Below, piece by piece: positions 25,901 through 32,296 of a stretch of DNA of 64,000 bases (position 1 is the first letter of the stretch; every line of letters starts with the position of its first letter). A program made the position numbers and the translations under genes. Origin of the DNA: Marthasterias glacialis (Eukaryota; Echinodermata; Asteroidea; Forcipulatida; Asteriidae); assembly GCA_911728455.2 (NCBI GenBank), contig OU452231.1, forward strand, positions 13,168,338-13,232,337, read 5' to 3'. Under the pieces are notes generated by a model. That model saw only the letters and a program-made list of their open reading frames with translations, was not told where the DNA came from and did no database searches.

Positions 25901-27961
25901 GTTCATACCAATACCAATCCTCCAGAGAAATATTTCAATCTGAAAGCTCACTGATTCTAAAGTTCATACCAATACCAATACCAATCCTCCTGAGAAATAT
26001 TTCCATCTGAAAGCTGACTGATTATAAAGTTCATACCAATACCAATCCTCCAGAGAAATATTTCAATCTGAAAGCTCACTGATTCTAAAGTTCATACCAA
26101 TACCAATCCTCCAGAGAAATATTTCCATCTGAAAGCTGACTGATCATAAAGTTCATACCAAAACCAATACCAATCCTCCTGAGAAATATTTCAATCTGAA
26201 AGCTCACTGATTCTAAAGTTCATACCAATACCAATCCTCCAGAGAAATATTTCCATCTGAAAGCTGACTGATCATAAAGTTCATACCAATACCAATACCA
26301 ATCCTCCAGAGAAATACTTCAATCTGAAAGCTCACTGATTCTAAAGTTCATACCAGTACCAATCCTCCAGAGAAATATTTCAATCTGAAAGCTCACTGAT
26401 TCTAAAGTTCATACCAATACCAATCCTCCAGAGAAATACTTCAATCTGAAAGCTCACTGATTCTAAAGTTCATACCAGTACCAATCCTCCAGAGAAATAC
26501 TTCAATCTGAAAGCTCACTGATTCTAAAGTTCATACCAGTACCAATCCTCCAGAGAAATATTTCCATCTGAAATACTGTCAAAGCTGAGGAAACAGCATT
26601 TGAAGAACCCACGAATCACTGCTGCGTATTTGGATAGCCGCAATCAGAGTAAGCTCGATGTGAACGTGTACAAAATCCTTGACAAAACTGAAACCAGTTT
26701 TGTTGTTTCCACTAAAACATGAACATCGAATCTGATGAAGTTGTCAAAGGTTGTTAACCAGTTGAAATCGGATGACGTGAATACATGCAAATGTTTCCCC
26801 TGCATGGGAACGGAAGCTTTGTAAAAACGCCATTGTGTAATTTCGGACCACCGGAGCAAAGGTCGCCCGGTCATTCAACAACGGAGTGTGCACAGACCAC
26901 ACACACATACAAGAATGGTATACATACTTGTACATGAACATTCGTTACACTGTACTTCCGGCTCCAAAGCGTCATCACTTACCAACAGGATAGTCTTTGT
27001 TCCAATACAAACCCGTTGTGATGTATTCATTGATCCATTGCCAACAAATCATTGCCTACAGAGGGCGCTATCAATCATCCACAAACCGCCTTTGCCTCAT
27101 GAGCCACTAGCTCAATTAGGTATGGGTTTGTGGATGATAGTGCCCTCTGTCAGCAATGATGTATCTTTTCGCCAATCGATCGTGAAAAATTACCATTAGG
27201 AAAAACAAGACCAGAAGCAACCACGTACAATTATGGTTAACACATATACAAGAAATACAAGCATGAAGTTTTTATAAGTTATCATACAAGCGCGAGTGGA
27301 ATACGGAATAATAGATCGCTTCTGCGTCCCATATCAAACGAGGCCGCATAGCCTGTATTCCAGGAGCACGCATGTGATAACAAATGTTATCTTCCAGCCA
27401 ACTGGAAGAAATACAATTTCAAGCGTTATTTCCTGATGAGCAGCACGTTTAACATGCAAAGTTTAGAACGTACTTTGCACTGTCCGTATACGGACCGTGA
27501 CGTATGATACTCACAATACGCAGAGTGCAAAATAGGCTACTGGGAGTATGGGTTATTATCACACTCCCGTTGAGCAATCTGATTGGAGGGTTAGCGCGAA
27601 CTGGAAGATAAATGCTTATACCACCATTTACTTTTACTAGCAGTACCTTTGCAGTGCTTTTCTCCCACTGGACAAAATATTAACTATGACACAATTCTTT
27701 TCATTAACAAAAATACGATGGTTTACATATTTTGACAGCTTCACCAAGCCATCTACAAGTGGTCAACCCAGCATGGCTCAGCATGTCCAGTTTCCTGAAT
27801 TCAACTCACCACCAAGTCCACTCCATCAAAAACATCCGCAGTTCCAACATCAGGCACCTTGTTGCTCTCACCAAAGCGACTGGACAAATCTGACCACCAA
27901 AGGTGTCGCAACTAGCACTGGGCAAGAACGCAGCTCCTATCAGCAACACCGAAGATGTTAA
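1700..27961 (+). CDS. 18-exon gene for a 1,362-residue coiled-coil protein of unrecognised family
   Basis: Exons: 1700-1935, 2517-2632, 3908-4042, 4941-5121, 6068-6405, 7843-8966, 10010-10183, 11488-11546, 13043-13125, 14733-14815, 15452-15736, 16858-17008, 18533-18806, 19907-20162, 20680-20883, 22343-22431, 23576-23653, 27739-27961. All introns are GT-AG, all phases match, and the sum is 4,089 nt including stop. Residues 1 to about 900 are low-complexity and Ser/Glu/Lys-rich. They include a run of lysines near residue 270 (KKKKTKKKKKH) and an NLS-like PPKKKMR near 455. Residues of about 915-1290 are strongly heptad-like, rich in Q, E, L and K, with few prolines. There is no signal peptide or membrane segment. 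The start is the first ATG after the CCAAT/CRE promoter; codons upstream in frame lack an ATG. A cytoskeletal or centrosomal scaffold fits the architecture, but I cannot name the family. Confidence 0.85.
2517..2632 (+). CDS. Coiled-coil gene, exon 2
   Basis: The acceptor is TGTGTAG/A and the donor AATG/GTGAGA. It joins exon 1 in phase 2 and leaves in phase 1. It encodes SKKPDTTFADVGFVRPHH and onward, residues about 79-117. Confidence 0.8.
2728..2985. repeat. MITE with AGACCGATCCATTAAGCCC terminal inverted repeats (copy 1)
   Basis: The left end AGACCGATCCATTAAGCCC matches the reverse complement of the right end GGGCTTAATGGATCGGTCT perfectly. A second copy, inverted in orientation, lies at 12336-12778. 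Both share an inner segment around the CACAGCCTTGACAACGCCAC region. There is no transposase, so it is nonautonomous. It sits in intron 2 of the coiled-coil gene. Confidence 0.75.
3908..4042 (+). CDS. Coiled-coil gene, exon 3
   Basis: The acceptor is TTTTTCAAG and the donor TTCAG/GTATGG, phase 1 to phase 1. It encodes EGNLSTVESSKSDTELLM and onward to VVTLASG, acidic and probably helical. Residues about 118-162. Confidence 0.82.
4941..5121 (+). CDS. Coiled-coil gene, exon 4
   Basis: The acceptor is TTTGTTTAG and the donor AAAAG/GTAAAG, phase 1 to phase 2. It encodes ASEVVRQSNSCDQVLVTHLN and a Ser/Lys-rich tail ending GPVEGK. Residues about 163-222. Confidence 0.8.
5195..5478 (+). repeat. Dispersed repeat family copy in intron 4
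   Basis: It shares long blocks (for example CCACCTCTCAATAGCCAGAA and GAATCGAAGCGTTAGACGG) with 47835-48215 and, partly inverted, with 61100-61510. The class is unknown. Its presence in an intron and in intergenic DNA argues for a transposon rather than an exon. Confidence 0.6.
6068..6405 (+). CDS. Coiled-coil gene, exon 5 (lysine/glutamate-rich)
   Basis: The acceptor is CTCACACAG and the donor GTGAAG/GTATAA, phase 2 to phase 1. It encodes a basic stretch (RRRSISKIPKKKKTKKKKKH) followed by a highly acidic segment rich in EE and SEG. It is probably disordered, and the lysine run could act as a nuclear or nucleolar signal or a polyanion-binding patch. The frame is also open upstream of the acceptor, but that part is intron. 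Confidence 0.82.
6953..7270 (+). repeat. Dispersed repeat, copy 1 of 2
   Basis: About 315 bases are shared with 35305-35632. Shared blocks include AAGTTGATAGTGCAGTGTTC, TCAGGAGAAAATAGTGAAA and CAGTAAGCTTTCAGATTGA. It is intronic here. No coding capacity or terminal structure is evident, and the element type is unknown. Confidence 0.65.
7843..8966 (+). CDS. Coiled-coil gene, exon 6 (longest exon)
   Basis: This is a 1,124-nt exon, open throughout, encoding residues about 336-710. The acceptor is TTTTTTATCACAG (phase 1). The donor is TCTATG/GTTAGT (phase 0), two codons before an in-frame TAA that therefore lies in the intron. The content is mostly Ser/Pro/Asp-rich and disordered. It includes an NLS-like PPKKKMR and a better-ordered helical stretch around MLIHLVEEVLRSKSDIPLKA. 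That stretch is the best N-terminal candidate for a conserved motif. Confidence 0.87.
9510..9905 (+). mobile_element. tRNA-derived SINE (copy 1)
   Basis: The 5' part is a degenerate tRNA-like head containing CACTAGACTCAAGTTCTGA. Next comes a body with GAGCAAGACACTTAATCAT and a GTGTGTTGTACATG block. The tail carries AGCTATATAAGAACAGAGTAT. The same order of blocks recurs at 11908, 19525, 22745 and, inverted, 46275-46695. Pol III SINEs of this kind are copied by LINE machinery. Confidence 0.7.
10010..10183 (+). CDS. Coiled-coil gene, exon 7
   Basis: Phase 0 on both sides, 58 codons, encoding RKKELAFILKMLQKESGG and onward to KKPQQHQK. The donor AAG/GTATGT is only about 14 bases upstream of the 28-bp tandem array. 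The reading frame happens to stay open through the donor into the array, to about 10540. Confidence 0.85.
10197..11258 (+). repeat. 28-bp minisatellite, about 38 copies, in intron 7
   Basis: The unit is of the form ACTGGACCCATCAGGGATTC plus AAATACCC, 28 bases, repeated head to tail with very few substitutions. Because 28 is not a multiple of 3, translation cycles through three frames with few stops, which explains long spurious open frames. It starts about 14 bases after the exon 7 donor. The high homogeneity suggests recent expansion. Confidence 0.95.
11488..11546 (+). CDS. Coiled-coil gene, exon 8
   Basis: A short exon, phase 0 to phase 2, encoding VVMEDKLEAQNLQLDLPPH. The acceptor is GTTTGTTCAG and the donor ACACAG/GTAATG. 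It follows the 28-bp array. Confidence 0.82.
11908..12148 (+). mobile_element. tRNA-derived SINE (copy 2, 3'-truncated)
   Basis: It has the head GCACTGGACTCAAGCTCTGG, a degenerate B box (GTGGGTCCGAGTC), the AAGACACTTAACCGTTATTG block, and then GGGGTTCGCCCCAGTGTTTC. It lacks the AGCGCTATATAAGAAC tail found in the full copies. It is intronic. Confidence 0.72.
12336..12778. repeat. MITE with AGACYGATCC terminal inverted repeats (copy 2)
   Basis: The left end AGACTGATCCGTTA and the right end GGGCTTAATGGATTGATCT form terminal inverted repeats, diverged from copy 1 at 2728-2985. The inner part around 12690-12755 is the reverse complement of copy 1. It is longer than copy 1 (443 against 258 bases), so copy 1 may be a deletion derivative. 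Confidence 0.68.
13043..13125 (+). CDS. Coiled-coil gene, exon 9
   Basis: Phase 2 to phase 1. It encodes GSDNLEHLKIELQQRVKQID and on to AKHQ, a clear amphipathic helix. The acceptor is TTTTCATCAG and the donor TCAAG/GTGTGT. Confidence 0.85.
14733..14815 (+). CDS. Coiled-coil gene, exon 10
   Basis: Phase 1 to phase 0. It encodes AMTNEVTDPQKLALPHDTHR and ends ESAVQ. The acceptor is ATGATTGCAG and the donor CCAG/GTAAAC. It is polar and probably a linker. Confidence 0.8.
14935..15180. mobile_element. Pair of inverted tRNA-derived SINE fragments
   Basis: On the minus strand, 14990-15068 reads as a tRNA-like head with TGGTGGTCTAGTAGTTCAAG and B box GGGTTCGAATCCCAC. On the plus strand, 15115-15160 carries GAGTTCGATTCCCACCTG and TTTTTTTCTGC. 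The latter is inverted relative to GCAGAAAAAAACGTGGG at 14970. Two related fragments therefore face each other. Confidence 0.5.
15452..15736 (+). CDS. Coiled-coil gene, exon 11
   Basis: Phase 0 on both sides, 95 codons. It begins FSQDKLQLQTPGP, continues through a Ser-rich and Gly-rich segment (MSPGGALGGGIPS), and ends in a charged helix (RRESVEKMMDLSKEKEQMSA). The helix starts the main coiled coil. It has no internal ATG-initiated long frame and is found by phase and splice signals. Confidence 0.85.
15815..16150. repeat. Foldback repeat in intron 11
   Basis: The left end (GTGCGCACTATGGTTAACTA and nearby GGTCGACC) and the right end (GTGGTCAACCACGGGTCAACC followed by AAATGTGCGAA) form an imperfect inverted pair. 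It has no credible gene. It is probably a MITE, but I could not define exact ends. Confidence 0.4.
16858..17008 (+). CDS. Coiled-coil gene, exon 12
   Basis: Phase 0 to phase 1. It encodes EQRLAAIQLEAHLLSQLTTL followed by a Q/K-rich helix ending KLGKKQK. The heptad pattern is strong. The acceptor is GATTTTGCAG. Confidence 0.88.
17345..18365 (+). repeat. Degenerate ~12-bp minisatellite in intron 12
   Basis: About 1 kb is built from variants of TGTGCCATCATT and TGTGCTGTCATT. Interspersed longer units (TGTATGATCATCAAGCC) and a partly duplicated ~110-base block give a higher-order pattern. It is pyrimidine-rich on this strand. Long open frames in it (CCHCAI-like repeats) are artefacts of the repeat. 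Confidence 0.85.
18533..18806 (+). CDS. Coiled-coil gene, exon 13
   Basis: Phase 1 to phase 2. It encodes DLDHIEAQLDMRGMDTEQVQ through to GEFMTELQEER, continuous coiled coil without proline. The donor is CGAAG/GTACAT and the acceptor CTACCTATTAG. Confidence 0.88.
18841..18987. repeat. Hairpin MITE with CTCF-like arms (copy 1)
   Basis: The arms CACTAGGTGGCAGCAGACTT and its reverse complement flank a ~60-base loop. The outer ends read AATGAGAGA and TCTCCCATT. The minus strand of 18957-18970 fits the vertebrate CTCF core pattern CCASYAGRKGGCRS at every position, and the left arm differs at one base. It lies in intron 13 just after the donor. A related copy is at 23382-23529. Confidence 0.7.
19525..19830 (+). 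mobile_element. tRNA-derived SINE (copy 3)
   Basis: The A-box-like TGGCCGAGTGATTAAGAACA and a B box (GGGTTCGGGACC) sit about 60 bases apart, as in tRNA-Leu/Ser-like SINE heads. They are followed by the AGCAAGACACTTAACCATTA body block. It lies in intron 13, immediately before exon 14. Confidence 0.75.
19907..20162 (+). CDS. Coiled-coil gene, exon 14
   Basis: Phase 2 to phase 0. It encodes YRSQLDSKLISQSNDIHHMA through a Gln-rich helix (AELQQQLQQATQRLE) to TDHLNE. The acceptor is CCCTGACAG and the donor GAG/GTGAGA. Confidence 0.88.
20680..20883 (+). CDS. Coiled-coil gene, exon 15
   Basis: Phase 0 on both sides, 68 codons. It encodes TKSCLEKSQLHLKTLSHTNQ to LREELDSERKTR. The acceptor is TCTCTACGTAG and the donor AGG/GTATGT. 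It is coiled coil. Confidence 0.87.
20900..22340. other. Intron 15, no gene or clear repeat recognised
   Basis: About 1.45 kb of unique-looking AT-rich intron. Short open frames on both strands have no coding features. Nothing else could be supported. Confidence 0.5.
22343..22431 (+). CDS. Coiled-coil gene, exon 16
   Basis: Phase 0 to phase 2. It encodes SDQVNSQLSQWQENLQKSTK to ALNNK. The acceptor is TGATTTTTCAG and the donor AAAAT/GTAAGT. Confidence 0.86.
22745..23141 (+). mobile_element. tRNA-derived SINE (copy 4, near full length)
   Basis: The head TGTCGTGGCCAAGCGGATAA is tRNA-Leu/Ser-like, though the B box region is deleted. It then has CTAGACACTCAACCATTATT, GGGGTTCGCCCCGGTGTTCC, the AGCGCTATATAAGAACTGCG tail and a terminal (ATT)n run. 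At about 400 bases it gives the family's full structure: tRNA head, body, and a tail ending in a short microsatellite. Confidence 0.8.
23382..23529. repeat. Hairpin MITE with CTCF-like arms (copy 2)
   Basis: It has the same arms as 18841-18987 (CACTAGGTGGCAGCAGACTT), with outer ends ATTGGGAGACTATTGAGG and CCAAAGTCTCTCATT. The loop sequence differs. It lies in intron 16, about 45 bases upstream of exon 17. Confidence 0.7.
23576..23653 (+). CDS. Coiled-coil gene, exon 17
   Basis: Phase 2 on both sides. It encodes RQQQTELQHIRDINTELAAG to LQDEP, the last coiled-coil exon. The acceptor is TTAAACACAG and the donor CCCAG/GTTAGT. It is followed by a ~4-kb intron that contains the 61-bp satellite. 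Confidence 0.82.
23741..26577 (+). repeat. 61-bp satellite, about 46 copies, in intron 17
   Basis: The monomer contains CTGAAAGCTCACTGATTCTA, AAGTTCATACCAATACCAAT and CCTCCAGAGAAATATTTC. The period is 61 bases, with frequent 67-base variants made by an extra ACCAAT. Recurrent variants (CTCACTGATTCT against CTGACTGATTAT; TTTCC against CTTCA) are not randomly distributed. The 3' flank continues into sequence matching the dispersed repeat at 63720-63810, which suggests the array grew from it. Confidence 0.95.
27048..27160. repeat. Short hairpin element in intron 17
   Basis: The left arm ATCATTGCCTACAGAGGGCG continues with CTATCAATCATCCACAAACC. The right arm is GGTTTGTGGATGATAGTGCC followed by CTCTGTCAGCAATGAT, near-perfect inverted repeats about 40 bases long. 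The loop is short and there is no coding content. Confidence 0.7.
27281..27616. repeat. MITE-like element (copy 1; copy 2 at 63142-63508)
   Basis: It shares an ordered series of blocks with 63142-63508: AAGCGCGAGTGGAATACGG, CGTCCCATATCAAACGAGG, TTATCTTCCAGC, GAGCAATCTGATTGGAGG and CTGGAAGATAAA. The TCTTCCAGC and GCTGGAAGA motifs form inverted pairs. It abuts exon 18 of the coiled-coil gene by about 120 bases. Confidence 0.65.
27739..27961 (+). CDS. Coiled-coil gene, exon 18 (stop codon)
   Basis: The acceptor is TTTTGACAG and the phase 2 entry matches exon 17. It encodes a Pro/Gln/His/Ser-rich tail beginning FTKPSTSGQPSMAQHVQF and ending SSYQQHRRC with TAA at 27959-27961. It is not coiled coil. 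The link is supported by phase only and spans the satellite, so it is slightly less certain than the others. Confidence 0.72.
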
Positions 27962-30150
27962 AACTATCTGGAGTGTCTTCTGAGTATCTTTCAATCAAAA
28001 TATCTAAAAACGACTTATTTTTTTACTGAACACTTCATTGGAGGGACCCATTGCTTTGGGAACAGTTCATTTGTGTTAATTTCACATGTGAATAACTAGA
28101 ATTTGTCTGCAAAACAACTCCAGAAATTAGACGATTGTTTAGACGATTTGTCGTCTGTTGTATTAGCTCTAAAAGCTATCACCAGTTGAACTTTTTCAAT
28201 TGTGTCAATGTTTTGTTCTTTCTTGATTATAATTTTACGTGTACAGGTTTTGTTACAAAATTCTTTTCTCAAATATAAGGGGAGATCATCGAACAACTAC
28301 ATAACTTGATTATTATCAAGTCTACATGCACTCTACTATTTATCTATCACAACTGAAAGTTTGTTGCTGGTAAAGATAAAAGCTTGTTGCTTGAAATGCA
28401 ATATCCAGATCTAATCATTCTCCGTTCTGTAACTTTCCTTTTTGGAAACAGATCTCTGTTCTGGCAATATCACAAACGCTTCGTAACCTTGTCCAAGTCA
28501 TCATATCTTTATTTGAACCGTCATGTTGAACTATCTGGGCTCGATTTCACAAAGACATAAGTTTGATCTCAAGATTTGTATTAATCATAGAGCAAGTTTG
28601 GAGTGATCTATTTTTCACTCGAACGTGTCTAGTCCAGAGACTAGTCAAATCTTGTTAGGCAAAGATAAAGTCGTATTGAACAAAACCTACCATTTATTAT
28701 CAAATTATTCGATAAAATGTTAACTGTTTTAACAGAAGTTTGCAAAACTTGCTACAGGTTACCTTTCTGGTATCTAAAACAGTGACGCAACTGGCAATTA
28801 ATTTTGACTGGAGACACAGTGCTCCGGGGCTAGGGTTGGTCCCAAGTTGGACTAGCTAGGAGCTAGTCAACACTCACAGCATTTGAGTGACGTCTAGAGC
28901 AAGTATGGTTAAAGATACAGGCTCGTCAGGAAAAAATAGCCGTCCGGTATCTCTCGCAGTGAGAAAGGCGACTTGTTTCACGTTGTAAGTGTGTACAGGA
29001 ACATGTACATGATCTTTTGTGCCATGGAAACGGTCGTTGGGTGATGGCGATGAGTCTGCGTCTTTAAGTCTAGTTGACTCCAGTCATCCACTCAACTTGC
29101 TCTTAACTGCTAAGCAAAGTGTGATGTTACAAAACAACTCACCACTCACCATTCATGGTCACTCAAGTGTGTGAATTGTTTTGGATCCAAATGGGCCTTA
29201 GAGTAGGAGGGTTAATACTTGTTACTTTTGCACTCACAGTTAAAATTTTTAAGCATGTAAGACTGCTGGCTGCGGTAACATTAGTGGGACATGAATTTGC
29301 ACAGGCAACTCTTTAAAAAAGATCTTTGAAAATCGTAAAATTATTTGCGTCACGCAAACGTATTGCAACAAAGTATCTCATACTGTATCGCGAATCCTGT
29401 GTTCCACTTTCTAAAATTGCATTGCAAATTGTCCAAATTGCATTGTTTTAATGTAATGCGATACATATGGAATCATTCGGTGGTACATTATAGGATTAAT
29501 AACCAGTCTGTCTGGATATCCGCCTGATCATTTCAAACATTTCCAGACCACTTACAAAATACACGTCCATCTACATGTACTGTATATGTATCATCTGCCA
29601 TTTTGTTAGACAGATCCTACATTCTACTCTGCAGTCTATGCGTCTTCTTGTAACACTGAGAGCAGATGTCTGACTCTTACAACTAGACCACCAAGTAATA
29701 TGTCTGTGGATTTTTTTTTTTCACAGGACTGGAGAAAAGTAGTGAGCATGCAGTGCTTAACACACATCGGTGTATGTACAAAATACTATTCTTTATCCCT
29801 GATGCAAATTTAACATCTGTTAAAATGTTTTACCCGTCACCAATATTTCACTTAACAGCGATATGTTACTACTTATATCGCAAACTTTGTCCTTATCGCA
29901 AACATTTTACTTAAGCCTTTCGCCAATATTTTACTGATCGCGGCCCAGGAGGGGTAATAATTTATAGACTCATCACACTTAACCACTCAATTCAAAACCC
30001 TTGAAAATTACTGAAGTAGTTATTCTCTAAGCTGTTAAATTTGTCTCTGCTAGTAAGGGTTGGAGAATTCGGCCATTAACTACTGATTTGCGGTGGGACA
30101 TTTTACTGGTAATTTTTTAACAGCGATATGGAACAGCATTCAGTACATCA
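27962..30150. other. Intergenic between convergent genes, no gene seen
   Basis: This contains the 3' flank of the + strand coiled-coil gene and the 3' flank of the - strand MYND gene. There is a partial copy of the GGGCTCGATTTCACAAAG element at 28537. A tRNA-like fragment (ACTAGACCACCAAGTAATA) lies near 29680. No exon-like segment could be supported. Confidence 0.5.
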
Positions 30151-30161
30151 TACCCTCTTAT

Positions 30162-30918
30162 TTAGTCATCTGCTTGTGGTATATACCACTCCAATGCTCT
30201 ATATATTCCTGTCGGCTGAGAAAGCCATTTGGCATTCACACGACATTGGAACGGCACCAGTTTGTTGATTTCCTTTCTGAAATCTCGCATAACCAAGCCC
30301 TCAACTTGCATAGCCTGCTTGAAAGATGGGATATCTTCAAGCATAGGTAGTTTGAGGCCACCAGCCATCATGACTGCTCGAAGGTACACCATGAACCACT
30401 GGCTGTTGTTGTGATATTCCATCTGATTGCGGATAACCATCGAGGAGGACAGCTGCCTTCCATTGTCTCTCATGAACAGTTGTATACCTGTTTGGGGATC
30501 CACCATGGAAGCCTCTGGAGTTTTAATAAACCAATCCACCGTCTTTGTAGCTATTATTGCATTTTTGTTGTGACCATTCAGGAGTGGTCTGAATGTTTGA
30601 AGAAGCTTGCGGATGCCAATGTAGTCACCAAGGTTGGATGTGAAGATCCTGTCATAGTCCACCATACCAAGGGATTTATGGGTGTTTGGGACATCTAAGC
30701 AGCTGCTGACCAGGAGGTGAATCTGGAGTCTTCCTTGAGTGAAGAGGTCTTTTGTTTTCTGCAGAAGATCTGCCACGTATGCATGGTACATCCCTGTCAC
30801 TGAGGAGCCGGGAGTATGGGCATGCTGTTTGACTTGATTGCAGTCCCAGGCTTTGAAGGGTGTCTGATCTGGCTGAATGCAGTAGTCGAATACAAACCTT
30901 ACTATCTTTGTATACTAT
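30162..30918 (-). CDS. MYND gene exon 2, third frame: C-terminal domain
   Basis: It is open from about YTKIVRFVFDYC to ALEWYIPQADD and stops at 30162. It contains DYDRIFTSNLGDYIGIRKLL, the signature stretch of this family's C-terminal half. A one-base change in the AATAGTATAC area would join it to the preceding frame. Confidence 0.6.
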
Positions 30919-31417
30919 TAAAAAATGCATCTTCTTTAGTTGATGTTTCCAACACATGTCCTGTCAGGATTGGATTGTTATAGGGCAGATAACTCTGGTT
31001 AGCTTCATCTGGAAAAAACAAACCATTTTCAAACCACTGTCCAATGGACATGGCTTCCTCTTTTGGAAGGCCCTCAAGATAGAACTGGAGTTCGTTGGCA
31101 AAGAAATCATGTTGTGCAAGCCATTCCCTACGCTGTTGGCTTAGATTGATGGAAGAGGTTTTCATCCGCTGACATGAGAGGGAATACCAATGCTTCCAGA
31201 CATCACGTATCTTATCGAGATCTGCATCACTGATGATGACCAATCCACCCACCAGCTCATGGAATCTCTCAGCACTTATTTTTAGGAGGCCCTGCAAACT
31301 TCTCTGTATCAGCTTGTACTCTTTCTTTGAAATGTGTAGTGAATACCAGATGGTGACTAAACTGGAAGCCAGGCTTTTACCACCTTCTTCATGTATCAAC
31401 ATGAAGAGAAACATCAT
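30902..31417 (-). CDS. MYND gene exon 2, second frame: DUF4470 remainder
   Basis: It is open from MMFLFMLIHEEGGKSLASSL to KEDAFFNSIQR. It overlaps the first frame by about 29 bases and continues its homology, so it is the same gene after a frame change rather than a new one. The content is helical with a W-rich middle (IRDVWKHWYSL). Confidence 0.6.
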   Translation of the reverse strand: MMFLFMLIHEEGGKSLASSLVTIWYSLHISKKEYKLIQRSLQGLLKISAERFHELVGGLVIISDADLDKIRDVWKHWYSLSCQRMKTSSINLSQQRREWLAQHDFFANELQFYLEGLPKEEAMSIGQWFENGLFFPDEANQSYLPYNNPILTGHVLETSTKEDAFFNSIQR

Positions 31418-31805
31418 TGAGTGTAATGTGGAGTTTCCCTTGATATTCTGCTGGCAGGGAAGCAGCTGTCAAAAGGCTGTTGCGAAGATCCCCACATCCT
31501 GTTGACAGAACATGGTAGTCACGTACTAACCCTTCTCTTCCAATTGATCCATCAGCCCATTCATTTTGTGTAAGTTTAATGAAGTCTTGTGCTATTGTTT
31601 TGCCAAAGTAGTAAGGTATATTAGTTATAGCACCCATAGGCTCCGTTGCATGAACTTGTTGAGCAAGAGCAGTGTACTTGATAGTCAGTTCCATAGCCAG
31701 TTTTGCAATGGTTTCTTGGATGTCCATGCAAAAATCCTTGTGAGCTGAGCGGTCCTTCTTTTGGCATGCCGCACTGCAGTACCATGCTGTGCAGCATCCA
31801 GCACA
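31389..31805 (-). CDS. MYND gene exon 2, first frame: second MYND finger and DUF4470 start
   Basis: The acceptor is CATTTTCAG/TGT, phase 0. It opens CAGCCTAWYCSAACQKKDRS and continues AHKDFC, completing finger 2 with the CNYC of exon 1. A region ending GKLHITLNDVSLHV follows, where the family normally continues into a conserved L-A-R-N block. Here that block is missing and the frame stops at TGA two codons later. Confidence 0.65.
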   Translation of the reverse strand, partial: CAGCCTAWYCSAACQKKDRSAHKDFCMDIQETIAKLAMELTIKYTALAQQVHATEPMGAITNIPYYFGKTIAQDFIKLTQNEWADGSIGREGLVRDYHVLSTGCGDLRNSLLTAASLPAEYQGKLHITLNDVSLHVDT

Positions 31806-32095
31806 CTGAAAATGAAGGATGTGGATGAATTCAGCTTTAAAAGTATGGCATATCATTGGGTTTTTTCTTCTACATGAAGATTCCAAAGAATGAAACAGTA
31901 AAACTACACAATGTCTTGAAAATGACAGCATTTCTGAAATATAAATGTGTGTATTATTTCTCAGGATGATTGGTACCATAACAAAGTAACCTCAAATGAC
32001 AGAAAGTAGTTTTGGCTTTTTTGACGATTAACTAGTTATTTTTGTATGAGCCTTGTTTTGCTAATTCTGCTTTGCATACATTGTATGTCGTGTAC

Positions 32096-32296
32096 CTGCT
32101 TATGGTCACCTTCTTTCTTGCAATAATTGCAAGATTTGGGTCCAAATATCTGGCAATCAACAGCACCATGTCTGTGTAGATCTCGCCTTTGGCATAAGTT
32201 GCTGCAGTAAACAGCTTTGTTACAGCGATTGCATCGCACCACACACTCAGGGAGGGGTTTCTCACAACGCCAACAGTGGCCTGGCTTCACATCCAT
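32096..32296 (-). CDS. MYND gene exon 1: first MYND finger
   Basis: Sixty-seven codons start at MDVKPGHCWRCEKPLPE and end EGDHKQ at donor CAG/GTACAC (phase 0). The first finger is complete: C8, C11, C22/C25, C31 (VYCSNLC), C35, H43 and C48. The exon also carries the opening CNYC of the second finger, so the intron splits finger 2. Confidence 0.78.

Larger units (their letters stand above)
30162..32296 (-). pseudogene. MYND zinc-finger / DUF4470-type gene with two frame breaks
   Basis: The order is exon 1 (32296-32096), an intron, then one long exon (31805-30162) that is open in three successive frames. The two breaks fall near 31405-31417 and 30905-30925. The product has two tandem MYND fingers, then a region ending ITLNDVSL, the usual lead-in to DUF4470. 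A helical middle and a C-terminal part with DYDRIFTSNLGDYIGI follow, typical of MYND-DUF4470 proteins. MYND fingers bind proline-rich peptides; the function of DUF4470 proteins is poorly known. There are no stops outside the two breaks, so it is either a recent pseudogene or has assembly indels. An acceptor-like TTTTTTCAG just upstream of the ATG suggests a 5' UTR intron. Confidence 0.6.

Noticed and set aside
23741-26577. CRISPR-like array of 61-bp units
   Set aside because: There are no unique spacers between repeats and the host is eukaryotic. It is a head-to-tail satellite.
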